Positions 36,207 to 45,923 of a DNA stretch of 64,000 bases are shown piece by piece (the first letter of the stretch is position 1; every line of letters begins with the position of its first letter). The stretch spans positions 5,419,763 through 5,483,762 of the forward strand of contig NZ_AP018288.1 in the NCBI RefSeq assembly GCF_002368335.1, given 5' to 3'. Below the pieces are notes generated by a model. The model did no database searches and had not been told where the DNA came from. It saw only the letters and a list, made by a program, of their open reading frames with translations. A program made the translations under genes and the position numbers. Source of the DNA: Nostoc sp. NIES-4103. GTDB taxonomy: Bacteria > Cyanobacteriota > Cyanobacteriia > Cyanobacteriales > Nostocaceae.

Positions 36207-36468
36207 ATCAGAATTGAATCTCAGTCATACCAATAAAATAACTGGCGTTCCTGATTGAAAGTATGAATTAGCAAAACGCAAAGGCAAGGCAGCTGCTCAG
36301 AGGGGGTTCCTCCCCCATGAGCGACTGCCGCGCAAAGACGCAAAGTTTTGTTGTTTAATCATATCTAAAAATGCCAATTTATACTCTGATTAAGCAACGC
36401 CAAATAACTTATATCTGATTTTCTTCATCAAGAAATTTTACTCAAAAGCCGCTCACTCAGTGAACTAA

Positions 36469-37473
36469 ATGATTACAAAATATCAAATATTCTATTTGAA
36501 ACTACTGAGATACGTTAGTATTTTTTTCATTATCGCCTGTTTGCTATTTGCTTGTCATGCTTGGGCACCGACCGAATTCAAACGCCCTCCTTTGAAAATA
36601 CCATTTGGATATTTTGTTGGGGAGTATCCAAGCATCATTGCTCAAGAAAAAGGATTCTTCAAAGCCCAAGGGGTAGATGTGGAAATAATTCGTAAACAAT
36701 ACATCCAATTGGAACAAGGAAATTTCAGTGCGGGTAAGTATGATGGTGGCATGTCTTCTTTGGGAAGTTTTATCATTTTGAGCGCCACAAATCCAGATAT
36801 ACAAGGCGTGATGGTTGTAGATGAATCAATAGGAGCAGATGTAGTAGTCGCCCAATCACAAATTAAAACCGTTGCTGACTTGAAAGGGAAAAAGCTAGGT
36901 GCAAATCTAGGCGGTTTTAGCGAAGTTTTCGTGACTGAGATGTTGAAAACTGCCAACTTAACCAGCGATGATGTGAACTTGGTTAAATTAGAGGCTTCAG
37001 AAGTTCCTCAACGCCTAAAAAATAATGCTATTCATGCAGGACACACTTGGGAACCCCATCTTTCTGAAGCTATGAAATTAGGGGGACATATCCTATTTAC
37101 TAGCAAACAAACCCCTGGCTTGATTTTAGATATAATTGCTTTTCGCGGTGAGATAATCCGCGATCGCCCCGAAGACGTTCGTGCATTTGTACAAGCATGG
37201 CAGCAAGCCGCAGCCTACTGGAAAGCAAACGTTCAAGAAGGAAACGCTATCATCAGCAAAGTGTTAAAACTTCCTAGCAATACAGTTTCTCTGGAGGGAA
37301 TAAACCTAACTGATTTAGGTGAAAATCAAAAATTATTTCAATCAAGCAACCCTAACTCTATTTACAAAACTGCCAAGATATATGCAGACTTTTTTATTCG
37401 CTCTGGAAACATGACGCGCATTCCTGAGTTAAAAAGTTTGTTCAATTCTTCCTTCTTGAACCCTCCCTCCTAG
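36469..37473 (+). CDS. ABC-type substrate-binding lipoprotein (NMT1/SsuA-like)
   Basis: A 334-residue exported protein. The hydrophobic N-terminus ending ACLLFAC gives a lipoprotein signal (Cys about 29). PFGYFVGEYPSIIAQEKGFFKAQGVDVEI is the NMT1/THI5-like opening, followed by VADLKGKKLGANLGGFSEVFV and an ELKxxxxFFIR-like end. Such proteins bind sulfonates, pyrimidine precursors or similar small solutes. No permease or ATPase of its own is next to it. A diguanylate cyclase gene starts 9 bp after it, so it may serve as a periplasmic sensor subunit and not a transporter part. Confidence 0.85.
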   Translation: MITKYQIFYLKLLRYVSIFFIIACLLFACHAWAPTEFKRPPLKIPFGYFVGEYPSIIAQEKGFFKAQGVDVEIIRKQYIQLEQGNFSAGKYDGGMSSLGSFIILSATNPDIQGVMVVDESIGADVVVAQSQIKTVADLKGKKLGANLGGFSEVFVTEMLKTANLTSDDVNLVKLEASEVPQRLKNNAIHAGHTWEPHLSEAMKLGGHILFTSKQTPGLILDIIAFRGEIIRDRPEDVRAFVQAWQQAAAYWKANVQEGNAIISKVLKLPSNTVSLEGINLTDLGENQKLFQSSNPNSIYKTAKIYADFFIRSGNMTRIPELKSLFNSSFLNPPS

Positions 37474-37482
37474 TTTAAAGCC

Positions 37483-39306
37483 ATGCAGCACCATCTTTTG
37501 GGCAGCATCCGTACAAAGTTGATCGCTTCGTTTCTCATTGTTGCTTTGATTCCGTTACTGTTATTGTCATTTATCAACAAACAGACAACTGAAAAAGCAC
37601 TAACTGACAATGCAAAACAAGCCCTATCTGCGGCGGCTCACGAAACTGCTAACAGAATAGATGCCTTTATTGATGGAAATCTCAATGCTGTGCGCGTAGA
37701 GGCGATTTTACCAGGTTTGGCACGCTACCTCAGCCTAAATCCAAAACAGCGAGATGACAGCCCCGAAATGCTATTGGCGACAGAAACATTAATTCGTCTT
37801 AGTCGCAAAGATATGCTCAATATTCTCTCCTATGCTTTGCTCGACTTAAACGGGAAAAATGTATTGGATACACAGACATCGAATATTGGCAAAGATGAAT
37901 CAGTTGAAAATTATTTTAAAAAACCAGTGAAAACTGGGTTATCCTTTGTTTCTGGCATGAAGCGATCGCCGACAATTCCTGACCTTGTTACCCTGTTTTT
38001 TAGCAGTCCGGTTCGCAATGCCAAGGGAGACATATTGGGTGTATTGCGTGTTTCGTACAATGCTACTGTTGTCCAGCAGTTAGTAACTCGACAAACTGAA
38101 CGGGCTGGGGCAAAATCCTTTGCTATTCTTTTAGATGAAAATAATATTTATTTGGCACATAGTACTGCTCCGAAACTACTTTTTAAATCAATTGTGCCTC
38201 TGCCTTTAGATGTTGTAACTCAACTACAAAAAAAAGGGCGCTTGCCTAATTCTCCTCTCAAAGAATTGGCAACTAATGAGTTACAACTTAAGCAAGCCTT
38301 GGATAAAAAACAGTCATATTTAATTACATCTTTATCAGCAACAGTTAATCAGGTTAATTTGATTGCGATCGCTCGTTTAAAATATAAACCTTGGTCTGTG
38401 TTGTTCGCACAACCCCTTACTGTTGCCCTCGCACCTGTAAAAAAGCAAATGCGTGACGCAATGTTTCTATTTGCAATTATCGCTTCAGTAGTGACAATCG
38501 TAGCTTTTGCCATTGGGGAACTGCTAACAAAGCCAATAATTTACCTTACCAATATAGTTTTTCAGTTCAGCGCAGGTAACTTAAATATCCGCGCCAAAAT
38601 TAATTCAAAAGACGAAATAGGTCAACTGGCAAAATCGTTTAACAACATGGCACTTCAGTTACAAACATCTTTAGAAACTTTGGAACAACGGGTACAGGAG
38701 AGAACAGCACAGTTATTAATTGCCAAAGAAACAGCAGAAGATGCCAATCAGAAACTAGAACAACTAGTAAATCTAGATGGTTTGACTCAGGTAGCTAACC
38801 GTCGCTGCTTCAATGAAAGACTGCAAACAGAATGGAAACGCCTTGCACAAGAACAACAACCGCTGTCACTGATTTTATTCGATGTTGATAAATTCAAATC
38901 TTACAACGACTACTATGGTCATCTTGGAGGCGATGATTGTTTAATTAGAATAGCCCAAACAGTGAAACAGACAGTTCATCGTCCTGCTGATTTAGTGGCG
39001 CGTTACGGAGGAGAAGAATTTTCGGTACTCCTCCCCAATACTGACTTAGCAGGAGCAATCACAGTAGCACAAAATATTCAACAAGCAATTCACAATCAGG
39101 CTATTCCTCATGCACAGTCTGATATCAAGAATATCGTCACAGTTAGTTTGGGTATTACTTCTGTCATACCCACTTACGACATCAAACCAGATACACTCAT
39201 CACTTCAGCCGATCAAGCACTGTACAAAGCTAAACAAAAGGGGCGCGATCGCTATTGTTACTCATTTAACGAGAACATTTACCATCAGTCTTTGTTGGAA
39301 ATATAG
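37483..39306 (+). CDS. Membrane diguanylate cyclase with Cache, HAMP and GGDEF
   Basis: A 607-residue sensor. The first membrane helix is at about 13-29 (LIASFLIVALIPLLLLS), a periplasmic dCache-like domain at about 35-310, the second helix at about 327-347, a HAMP linker and coiled coil at about 350-425, and a GGDEF domain at about 430-600. The active site reads RYGGEEFSVLLP, intact. It should make cyclic di-GMP from GTP in response to an external ligand. The start lies 9 bp after the binding-protein gene, indicating one transcript and a shared signal. Confidence 0.9.
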   Translation: MQHHLLGSIRTKLIASFLIVALIPLLLLSFINKQTTEKALTDNAKQALSAAAHETANRIDAFIDGNLNAVRVEAILPGLARYLSLNPKQRDDSPEMLLATETLIRLSRKDMLNILSYALLDLNGKNVLDTQTSNIGKDESVENYFKKPVKTGLSFVSGMKRSPTIPDLVTLFFSSPVRNAKGDILGVLRVSYNATVVQQLVTRQTERAGAKSFAILLDENNIYLAHSTAPKLLFKSIVPLPLDVVTQLQKKGRLPNSPLKELATNELQLKQALDKKQSYLITSLSATVNQVNLIAIARLKYKPWSVLFAQPLTVALAPVKKQMRDAMFLFAIIASVVTIVAFAIGELLTKPIIYLTNIVFQFSAGNLNIRAKINSKDEIGQLAKSFNNMALQLQTSLETLEQRVQERTAQLLIAKETAEDANQKLEQLVNLDGLTQVANRRCFNERLQTEWKRLAQEQQPLSLILFDVDKFKSYNDYYGHLGGDDCLIRIAQTVKQTVHRPADLVARYGGEEFSVLLPNTDLAGAITVAQNIQQAIHNQAIPHAQSDIKNIVTVSLGITSVIPTYDIKPDTLITSADQALYKAKQKGRDRYCYSFNENIYHQSLLEI

Positions 39307-39307
39307 C

Positions 39308-39379
39308 TGGGGACTGGGGACTGGGGACTGGGGACTGGGGACTGGGGACTGGGGACTAGGGACTGGGGACTAGGGAACT
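39308..39379. repeat. Tandem GGGGACT heptamer array
   Basis: About nine copies of GGGGACT with a few variants (GGACTAGG) follow directly after the diguanylate cyclase stop. This is a short tandemly repeated repetitive sequence of Nostocales type. It has no spacers, so is not CRISPR. Confidence 0.85.
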
Positions 39380-39471
39380 CGGGGCCCCCACGACCGGAGG
39401 GAGTGGGGATTAGGGGCAATGGGTAAAAAGTCTTTGTCTTGAAAAGTTCAGATAGGGCATTAGTCGCCCCA

Positions 39472-42400
39472 TTACCTACCAGGACATAAGGCGCGATCGC
39501 TTTTTGTTACTCTTGGGTTAGTCTGCAAATAATCCTGTAGCCAAGTGCAACCTCGTGACAGTAAATTTTGTAGCTTTAAATCATCTAAATTGCGAAAAAT
39601 TACTGTACCATTGCCACTACCCGCTGCTAAAATTTGACCATCAGGGCTAAAGCTAACACTAGTTAACTCTTCTTTATCACCTTTCAACACAATCAACAAA
39701 GTTCCCTGTTGATTCCAAAGCCTGATTTTGTCATCACTGCTAGCTGCTAAAGTCTTGCCATCCGGACTAAAACTGACCCCGATGAAACTATCGCCATCGC
39801 CCGTAAGAGTTTTAAGTAGGCGACCGTTCCGACTCCAAATTTTCACCGTACTATCAATACTAACTGAGGCAAGAGTTTGACCATCAGGCGACCAAGCAAC
39901 ACCATTCACCCGGCGGCTATGACCCTTTAAATTGTATACTAATTTACCGTCAATACCCCAAATTTTCACTGTGTTGTCGTCACTAGCTGAAGCTAGTAAC
40001 TGACCATCCTTGCTGAAACTGACCCAATTAACTGCATCTTGATGACCTTGCAGAGTGTGTAGCAATTTACCATCACGACTCCAAAGTTTCACCATTGCAT
40101 CTTTACTCGCTGAAGCAACGGTTTGACCATCAGCTGACCAAGCCACACCCAAGACGGTATCATTATGACCTTGCAAGGTGTGCAGCAGTTTACCGTCGCT
40201 ACTCCAAAGCTTTACCGTTTGATCTTTACTCGCTGAAGCAATTTCCCGACCATCAGGGCTATAACTGACACCCCAAACTTGCTTTTTATGCCCTTTGAAA
40301 GTGCGGAGTAATTTCCCATAACGAGTTAAAATTTTGACAGTATTGTCTTGACTTGCTGCTGCTAAGGTGCGTCCATCTGGGCTAAAACTAATGCTAGTAA
40401 TCCAATCATTGTTATCGGTTTTGGGGTTGCGTAGCAGCAAATCATCCCAACGCCAGAGTTTGATAGTTTTGTCTCGACTAGTAGAAGCGAGGGTGCGACC
40501 ATCAGAGCTAAAATTGACGCTATTTACCCAATTATTATGTCCTTTGAGCGTACCCAAAAACACACCATCAGCACCCCAAAGTTTGATTGTCTCGTCAATG
40601 CTGGCTGAAGCAATAGTATAACCATCAGACGACCAAGCAACACCAGTAACTCCCGCACTATGACCTGACAAAATACTCAGTAAGTTACCTGACAGATTCC
40701 AGAGTTTGATTGTTTTGTCTAAACTAGCGGTAGCAATTGTCTGACCATCAGGCGACCAAGCCACAGCCAAGACTGCATCATTATGTCCCTTCCAAGTTTT
40801 GAGTGGCTGACCGTCTCGACTCCAAAGGCTAGTGGTGTTATCAGCAATTACAGAGGCAATAGTTTGCCCATCAGGCGACCAAGCTACACCTAACACAGCA
40901 CTATTATTTTCTAAGGTTTTGAGTAATTTACCGTCTCGATTCCAAAGCTTGATAGTTTTGTCGCTACTGGCTGAAGCAATAATTTGACCATCGGGGCTGA
41001 AACTAACACTGTTTACCCCAAGTTGATGACCATTAAAGGTGTTAAGCAATTTACCATCCCGACTCCACAATTTTACTGTTTTGTCTTGGCTAGCAGAAGC
41101 AATAATTTGACCATTGGGGCTAAAACTGAGGCTATTAACTACATCTTTGTGCCCTGATAAAGTTGTAAACTCGCTACCATCGGGATACCAGAGTTTAATA
41201 GTCGTATCTGCACTAGCAGAAGCAATTAAAGAGCGATCAGGACTAAATGTAGCACTATTTACACCCGATTGATGCCCCTCCAAGCGATTATATTCTCTTG
41301 CCCCCGATACTGCCTGGTAGAGCGCTGTCTGCACCTGCTCTCTCGTACTAGTATCTACCCAGACTGCTTGTTGCAATTTTTTCCCTGCCTTTAAACCTTC
41401 TTTTAAGGCATCGATACCTTTTTGGGAAGCAAACAGTGCTTCACTGGATACACTCTGAGTTTTTATTTCATTATTGACTGCTGTAATAATCGAGACACTT
41501 AATCCTAAGATGGCGAGGATTGAAGCAGTTAAGGCAATTTTCAGTGAACGATTTAATCGAGTTTCACTTAGCCTTTGTTTCTCCTGACTTTCTGCTAATT
41601 GAGTTGTTAATTCTTTTTCCTTAAGTTCAGCTCGTAATTGCTCAATTTCTAACTGACTTAGTTCTTCACGCTTACGCAATTCTCGTAATTCTGTGACTAA
41701 ATCTAATCGCTGTTGCGGGAGAGAACCTACTAATTTGACCTGATGCTTTTTTTGTCTGAGTTCGGTTTTCAGTCGCTCAATTTCAGCTTGACTTTGATCT
41801 ACTTTAGAACGTAGCTGGTTCAGTTGTGCTTGTAAACTCGATTCTTGTTGCTGTAGATAGCGAATTAAATCTACTAAATAATCATGAATCAGTTGATAGC
41901 GTTCGGGTACATCAGGGAATAACACCACTAACCCAGAGCGCACTAATATATCTAATACTAGTTCTAATTTGGCAGCGTCTTCTAATTCTGCTAGTTCTGC
42001 GGTTAATTCAGCACGAGTTTTAAAAGGGCGTTTGTTACTTTCATCTGTTAATAAATATAAAACAAGTAAAGCTGCTTGTTCATTTTCTGGGCCGCAGTCT
42101 TTAATCAGTTCTTTGAGATATTTTTCAATGAGTTTGTTTGGCCTATATTGCTGATATTGCTGTAGTGTAGTAATTTGTTCATCTTGGAGTTGTGCCCCAA
42201 CTACTTGCAATTCTATAGGACGAACTTCTCCCAATTCTGTGGATAAATCATCAACTAAAGCATCAATTAAGGCAGATTCTAAATGAGCATGAGAACGTTC
42301 TGTTAATTTGCGGATGATGGCTTTGGCATATTCTGGCGAAAAATTCTTTAATTGGTAGCGGATATTTTTGTCTAGGATATTATTATTAATTGCCTCTAGG

Positions 42401-44616
42401 GCTGAGAGATGTTGAAATTCTAATAAACGATGTAAATAATCTTCTCGTAAGGAGAGAATCACTTTTACAAAGGATATATTTAAACAGTCACTGATAAATC
42501 TATCGAATGCTTGCTTTTGCTGGCGATCGCTATAACCAAAGAAAAATTCTTCAAACTGGTCAAAAATTAAAACTGTTATCAGGTGGTTATTAGCATTATC
42601 TCGTAATTGTTGCAAGATATCGGCAATGGTTATGGGTGTATCAGTGTATGGCAAAGCTTCCGGTTCAATGGCTACCTCTGTCTTGATTTGAGAGATTGCC
42701 TGACTCAAAGATTTACCTAAAGCCTGTACCCAATCAGTATAAACTTGTAAGACCACAGGTACAGCAATTTGATCACCAACTGCTCTATTTTGCAACGCTG
42801 GCACTAAGCCTGCACTCACAATAGAACTTTTCCCCACTCCTGACTGACCGTGAATTACCGTCAGCTTTTGATCCGCGCGGCTAATTCTACCAATTAAATT
42901 GTTAATATCTCGTTCTCGACCAGAGGCAACTATTTCTAAAGCAACACTGCTACTCCCAGATGACGACATCAAAGCGGGGTTTGTCGCCTGTCGTTGCGGT
43001 TGCAAGCGACCTGCACCAATAAAAGCGCGGAAACCATACTGTTGCTCAATAGAACGCCGTTTCTGTCTAATGGTGTAGGCTTGTACATATCTACCTGCTT
43101 CAAAATAGAGCGATCGCAAACTCCGTAACAGGCGAATATAACGATGGGCATCATATTGATGGGTACTATTTTCTAAAGCTGCTGACAGTTCCTTACTAGC
43201 TTTATCTAAATATTCACGGGCGACATTTTGTTCACCCAAATTTCTTTGTGCTTTCGCTAAAACTAAATAAGAAATCTGCGCCAATAGTAACGGAAATAAA
43301 GATTGTTGACTCGCGCTTTGCTTTTGTGCCTCACCTAATTTTAACAGTGATACATGTGCCAATATACTCGCCTGTACCCACCGCGCTTGCTGTACAGCCA
43401 CTTGAGCCAAAAAACCGTAGTCACAAGCAAGTTGAATTTGACTGCCATAAGTTTGATGCAACTCTAAAGCCTTTTGAGCAACAATTTGCAAATCTTCCCA
43501 CTCTTGCATATGTTGCAAAACTTCAGCCAGTTGACCAATAAATTCCGCAGCTATATCTGGACGACCAGCTACTTGGAATACACTCAAGCATTGCTGAAAA
43601 TAACATTTAGCTACATCCCAATGGCGGCGATTTTCTATCTGATTTTGTTCAGCTAGGCGGCAATAACATAGCCCAATATAAAACAGTAAAACTCCCTGTT
43701 TCAATAGAGGGGAAGATACCGGAGTTGGAGGAGTCGGAGGAGTCGCACCAGAAAATACCCCCTCATCCCCACGGCAGTTGCTCCACTTGGGGAGACCCCA
43801 AGACCGCACTGCCTCCTCATTCCCCTCATCCCCTATTTCCACCAAATGTTGCCAAACCTGTAAGCTTTGCTCAAAGTGGCTTAAAGCAATATTGATTCGG
43901 TCACTCACATAATTATCCAGACCGAAAACAAATTTTAAACTAGCATGTAATTCTGGCTCTAAAGTAATACCACGCTCTTGTAATTCTCTAATGCCAAACT
44001 GGAGTTCATCGTTATGTTGCCAGACTTGTTCGAGAGTAAAATAATTGTCTAAATTTTGCGGTTCTTGGTATAGTGCAGCATCCTTTGGTAAGACTGTGGC
44101 GAACAAAGAGTCAGTTTCCTTTTGCAAAAATTGCAGCAGTTGAGGAGTAGCCATTTCAAATCGAATTGGTGTAGCCGCCCAACTGGCAAAATCTGGTGCA
44201 AAACGTACCACTTTTTGCAATACTTCTTCATTCACCCACAAAACGAAAGGAAAGGGGTGAGTTTTGCGAAATTCATCACGAATATGATTAATTGAACTGA
44301 GTAAATCGTCAATTGCCTCCACTGCTTCTAAACCCAAAACCATCAAGGCTGAGGGTGGTTTTTCCTCAGTTACTAGTTGTAAATGGATGTTGAGATAAAG
44401 ACTTCTAGCATTGCGGGGCAAAACTACTTTTTGTAGATGTTCTGCCGAAGATATTTCTGCGAGTCTTTGCAATATTTCCTCTTGCAAAACTCGATAATTG
44501 CAACATACCAAAACCAGAGAAAATTGACCGCCAGAAAGAGAAATAGCCCTTTCCAAACTCCGCAAAGCGCGCTCATTAGCTACTGTTATATCTGCTTGTG
44601 GGTGTCGTTCAACCAT
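39472..44616 (-). CDS. nSTAND NTPase with TPR-like region, transmembrane segment and 14 WD40 repeats
   Basis: 1,714 residues. 1-180: an NTPase-like fold without a P-loop (CNYRVLQEEIL where one would sit). 200-530: TPR-like helices. 560-920: nSTAND1-type ATPase with Walker A GQSGVGKSS (590-598) and Walker B LIFDQFEEF. About 920-1015: coiled coil. About 1024-1047: one hydrophobic helix. About 1110-1700: 14 WD40 repeats (GHxxxVxxVxFSPDGxxIASAS-D-TIKLW), enough for two seven-bladed propellers. Residues about 263-304 are encoded by inserted repeat DNA. Its start overlaps the upstream ATPase gene by 31 bp. STAND proteins act as ligand-triggered switches; the effector output here is unclear. Confidence 0.85.
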   Translation of the reverse strand: MVERHPQADITVANERALRSLERAISLSGGQFSLVLVCCNYRVLQEEILQRLAEISSAEHLQKVVLPRNARSLYLNIHLQLVTEEKPPSALMVLGLEAVEAIDDLLSSINHIRDEFRKTHPFPFVLWVNEEVLQKVVRFAPDFASWAATPIRFEMATPQLLQFLQKETDSLFATVLPKDAALYQEPQNLDNYFTLEQVWQHNDELQFGIRELQERGITLEPELHASLKFVFGLDNYVSDRINIALSHFEQSLQVWQHLVEIGDEGNEEAVRSWGLPKWSNCRGDEGVFSGATPPTPPTPVSSPLLKQGVLLFYIGLCYCRLAEQNQIENRRHWDVAKCYFQQCLSVFQVAGRPDIAAEFIGQLAEVLQHMQEWEDLQIVAQKALELHQTYGSQIQLACDYGFLAQVAVQQARWVQASILAHVSLLKLGEAQKQSASQQSLFPLLLAQISYLVLAKAQRNLGEQNVAREYLDKASKELSAALENSTHQYDAHRYIRLLRSLRSLYFEAGRYVQAYTIRQKRRSIEQQYGFRAFIGAGRLQPQRQATNPALMSSSGSSSVALEIVASGRERDINNLIGRISRADQKLTVIHGQSGVGKSSIVSAGLVPALQNRAVGDQIAVPVVLQVYTDWVQALGKSLSQAISQIKTEVAIEPEALPYTDTPITIADILQQLRDNANNHLITVLIFDQFEEFFFGYSDRQQKQAFDRFISDCLNISFVKVILSLREDYLHRLLEFQHLSALEAINNNILDKNIRYQLKNFSPEYAKAIIRKLTERSHAHLESALIDALVDDLSTELGEVRPIELQVVGAQLQDEQITTLQQYQQYRPNKLIEKYLKELIKDCGPENEQAALLVLYLLTDESNKRPFKTRAELTAELAELEDAAKLELVLDILVRSGLVVLFPDVPERYQLIHDYLVDLIRYLQQQESSLQAQLNQLRSKVDQSQAEIERLKTELRQKKHQVKLVGSLPQQRLDLVTELRELRKREELSQLEIEQLRAELKEKELTTQLAESQEKQRLSETRLNRSLKIALTASILAILGLSVSIITAVNNEIKTQSVSSEALFASQKGIDALKEGLKAGKKLQQAVWVDTSTREQVQTALYQAVSGAREYNRLEGHQSGVNSATFSPDRSLIASASADTTIKLWYPDGSEFTTLSGHKDVVNSLSFSPNGQIIASASQDKTVKLWSRDGKLLNTFNGHQLGVNSVSFSPDGQIIASASSDKTIKLWNRDGKLLKTLENNSAVLGVAWSPDGQTIASVIADNTTSLWSRDGQPLKTWKGHNDAVLAVAWSPDGQTIATASLDKTIKLWNLSGNLLSILSGHSAGVTGVAWSSDGYTIASASIDETIKLWGADGVFLGTLKGHNNWVNSVNFSSDGRTLASTSRDKTIKLWRWDDLLLRNPKTDNNDWITSISFSPDGRTLAAASQDNTVKILTRYGKLLRTFKGHKKQVWGVSYSPDGREIASASKDQTVKLWSSDGKLLHTLQGHNDTVLGVAWSADGQTVASASKDAMVKLWSRDGKLLHTLQGHQDAVNWVSFSKDGQLLASASDDNTVKIWGIDGKLVYNLKGHSRRVNGVAWSPDGQTLASVSIDSTVKIWSRNGRLLKTLTGDGDSFIGVSFSPDGKTLAASSDDKIRLWNQQGTLLIVLKGDKEELTSVSFSPDGQILAAGSGNGTVIFRNLDDLKLQNLLSRGCTWLQDYLQTNPRVTKSDRALCPGR
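43705..43830. repeat. In-frame repeat insertion in the WD40/STAND gene
   Basis: GGAGTTGGAGGAGTCGGAGGAGTC and CCCCTCATCCCC/CTCCTCATTCCCCTCATCCCC units encode a Gly/Pro/Thr-rich stretch at about residues 263-304, between two TPR-like helices. The composition is unlike the rest of the gene. Confidence 0.7.
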
Positions 44617-45923
44617 GATCTAAATTTTGGCGTTTCTTCTAAAACTGGGTTGACGGCAAACCAAGCTCCCTGGCGATCGCGGTATTCAAACACAAATAAG
44701 CTCCGCAACAGGGTATGGTATTCTATATCACCTCGGACTCTTTGCTGTTGCACTACCTGAAAAATTAATTCCCATTCTTCAGGGTCAATGGCATTAGCTC
44801 GGTAGTCCCGCTGTCTTTGGATGACTAATTCGATACACTCCCGGTCAAATGGCGGGTCTTGTTCCCGCAGACAGTCAAACAGCAACCCTAGCAAGTCACG
44901 CACATGACCACCACTAATCAGGCATAATCGGTCTAAGGTTGCCAAATTATCAAACACTTCTGTAATTAAGCTTAAGCGATCGCTAGCCAAAATGTCAGGA
45001 AAAGCTCTAGCTAACACCATTTGTCGCATTAATTCCAGCCCTTCGCTAAAAACCTCACCAGAACGCAAACGCACAGGTATCATCGGTAAAACTTTGGGCG
45101 CGACTCCACCCCCCAAGCGATGTTGCAGTTCGGCGCTATCGTTGGAGAAAGTCAGAGCCAAGGGAATAGTGTAAACTATATGACAATCGAGTTTGCGTAA
45201 TTGTTCACCCCGCTCGATAAACAAGTATTCTGGTAGCGATCGCCCTGATGGTAAAGGCCGAATTGCTACTCGATCCAAGTTATCGACAATTACTACTAAG
45301 CCTTTTTTACCTAAAGCTTTCAGTTCTTGGTTAGCACGTTCTAGCAGTTCAGTATTAATCGACTGCAAAATATTTTGGGTGCGTGGTTCTAAATAATCTC
45401 TTAATCTTCGGCGCAATTGTGGACTTTCTTTGGTCTTGGCGGTAATTTTACCAATGCCCACAGACAATTCTGCTTCTAATCCTAGTTCGATTGGCGTTTG
45501 CAGAAAATCAACCACCTCAGCAAACAACTTGGTGAAGTAGCGGGGTTTGAGGCGGATTTTCATCGCTTCTAAACTTTCGCTCACTTGTCCGGCGATCGCC
45601 AATAAAATATCAGTCACATCCACATCTGCCATTTCTAAGACATGGGTGGACTCAAAATAGACTACATGAAATTGCTGCTCTTCTAACTCAGCTTGCAGTC
45701 GTAATAATTCCGTTGATTTACCACAACCGAGATGCCCTGTAAATAGCTGACAAGTTGGTGCATCTGGCGATATCCTAGTAATAGTACGTTGCAAAGCCTC
45801 AATGATTTTGCCACCCCGCACCGCAGCAAAATCGATATAGTACTGGCGATCGCTAGCATTTCCCATCATTAGAGGTCTGCTGGGATTACAAGCCTGATAA
45901 AATCTTGCTAAATCTAGGATCAT
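44586..45923 (-). CDS. AAA/STAND-like ATPase partnered with the WD40 protein
   Basis: A 445-residue soluble protein. Walker A GHLGCGKST is at 63-71 and Walker B VIVDNLDR at about 211-218, followed by sensor-type segments (CHIVYTIPLALTF) and a helical C-terminal half. It is a P-loop NTPase of the AAA/STAND side, without recognisable nuclease, TIR or protease domain. Its 3' end overlaps the start of the 1,714-residue WD40/nSTAND gene by 31 bp, so both are made from one transcript. A role as a regulatory ATPase acting on its neighbour is inference. Confidence 0.85.
   Translation of the reverse strand: MILDLARFYQACNPSRPLMMGNASDRQYYIDFAAVRGGKIIEALQRTITRISPDAPTCQLFTGHLGCGKSTELLRLQAELEEQQFHVVYFESTHVLEMADVDVTDILLAIAGQVSESLEAMKIRLKPRYFTKLFAEVVDFLQTPIELGLEAELSVGIGKITAKTKESPQLRRRLRDYLEPRTQNILQSINTELLERANQELKALGKKGLVVIVDNLDRVAIRPLPSGRSLPEYLFIERGEQLRKLDCHIVYTIPLALTFSNDSAELQHRLGGGVAPKVLPMIPVRLRSGEVFSEGLELMRQMVLARAFPDILASDRLSLITEVFDNLATLDRLCLISGGHVRDLLGLLFDCLREQDPPFDRECIELVIQRQRDYRANAIDPEEWELIFQVVQQQRVRGDIEYHTLLRSLFVFEYRDRQGAWFAVNPVLEETPKFRSWLNDTHKQI

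Noticed and set aside
36207..36468. Hidden permease gene for the BMP transporter
   Set aside because: Only 262 bp with a dispersed repeat; too short and not hydrophobic in any frame.
39308..39379. GGGGACT array as a CRISPR
   Set aside because: Units are 7 bp with no spacers and no cas genes nearby; it is a simple heptamer tandem repeat.
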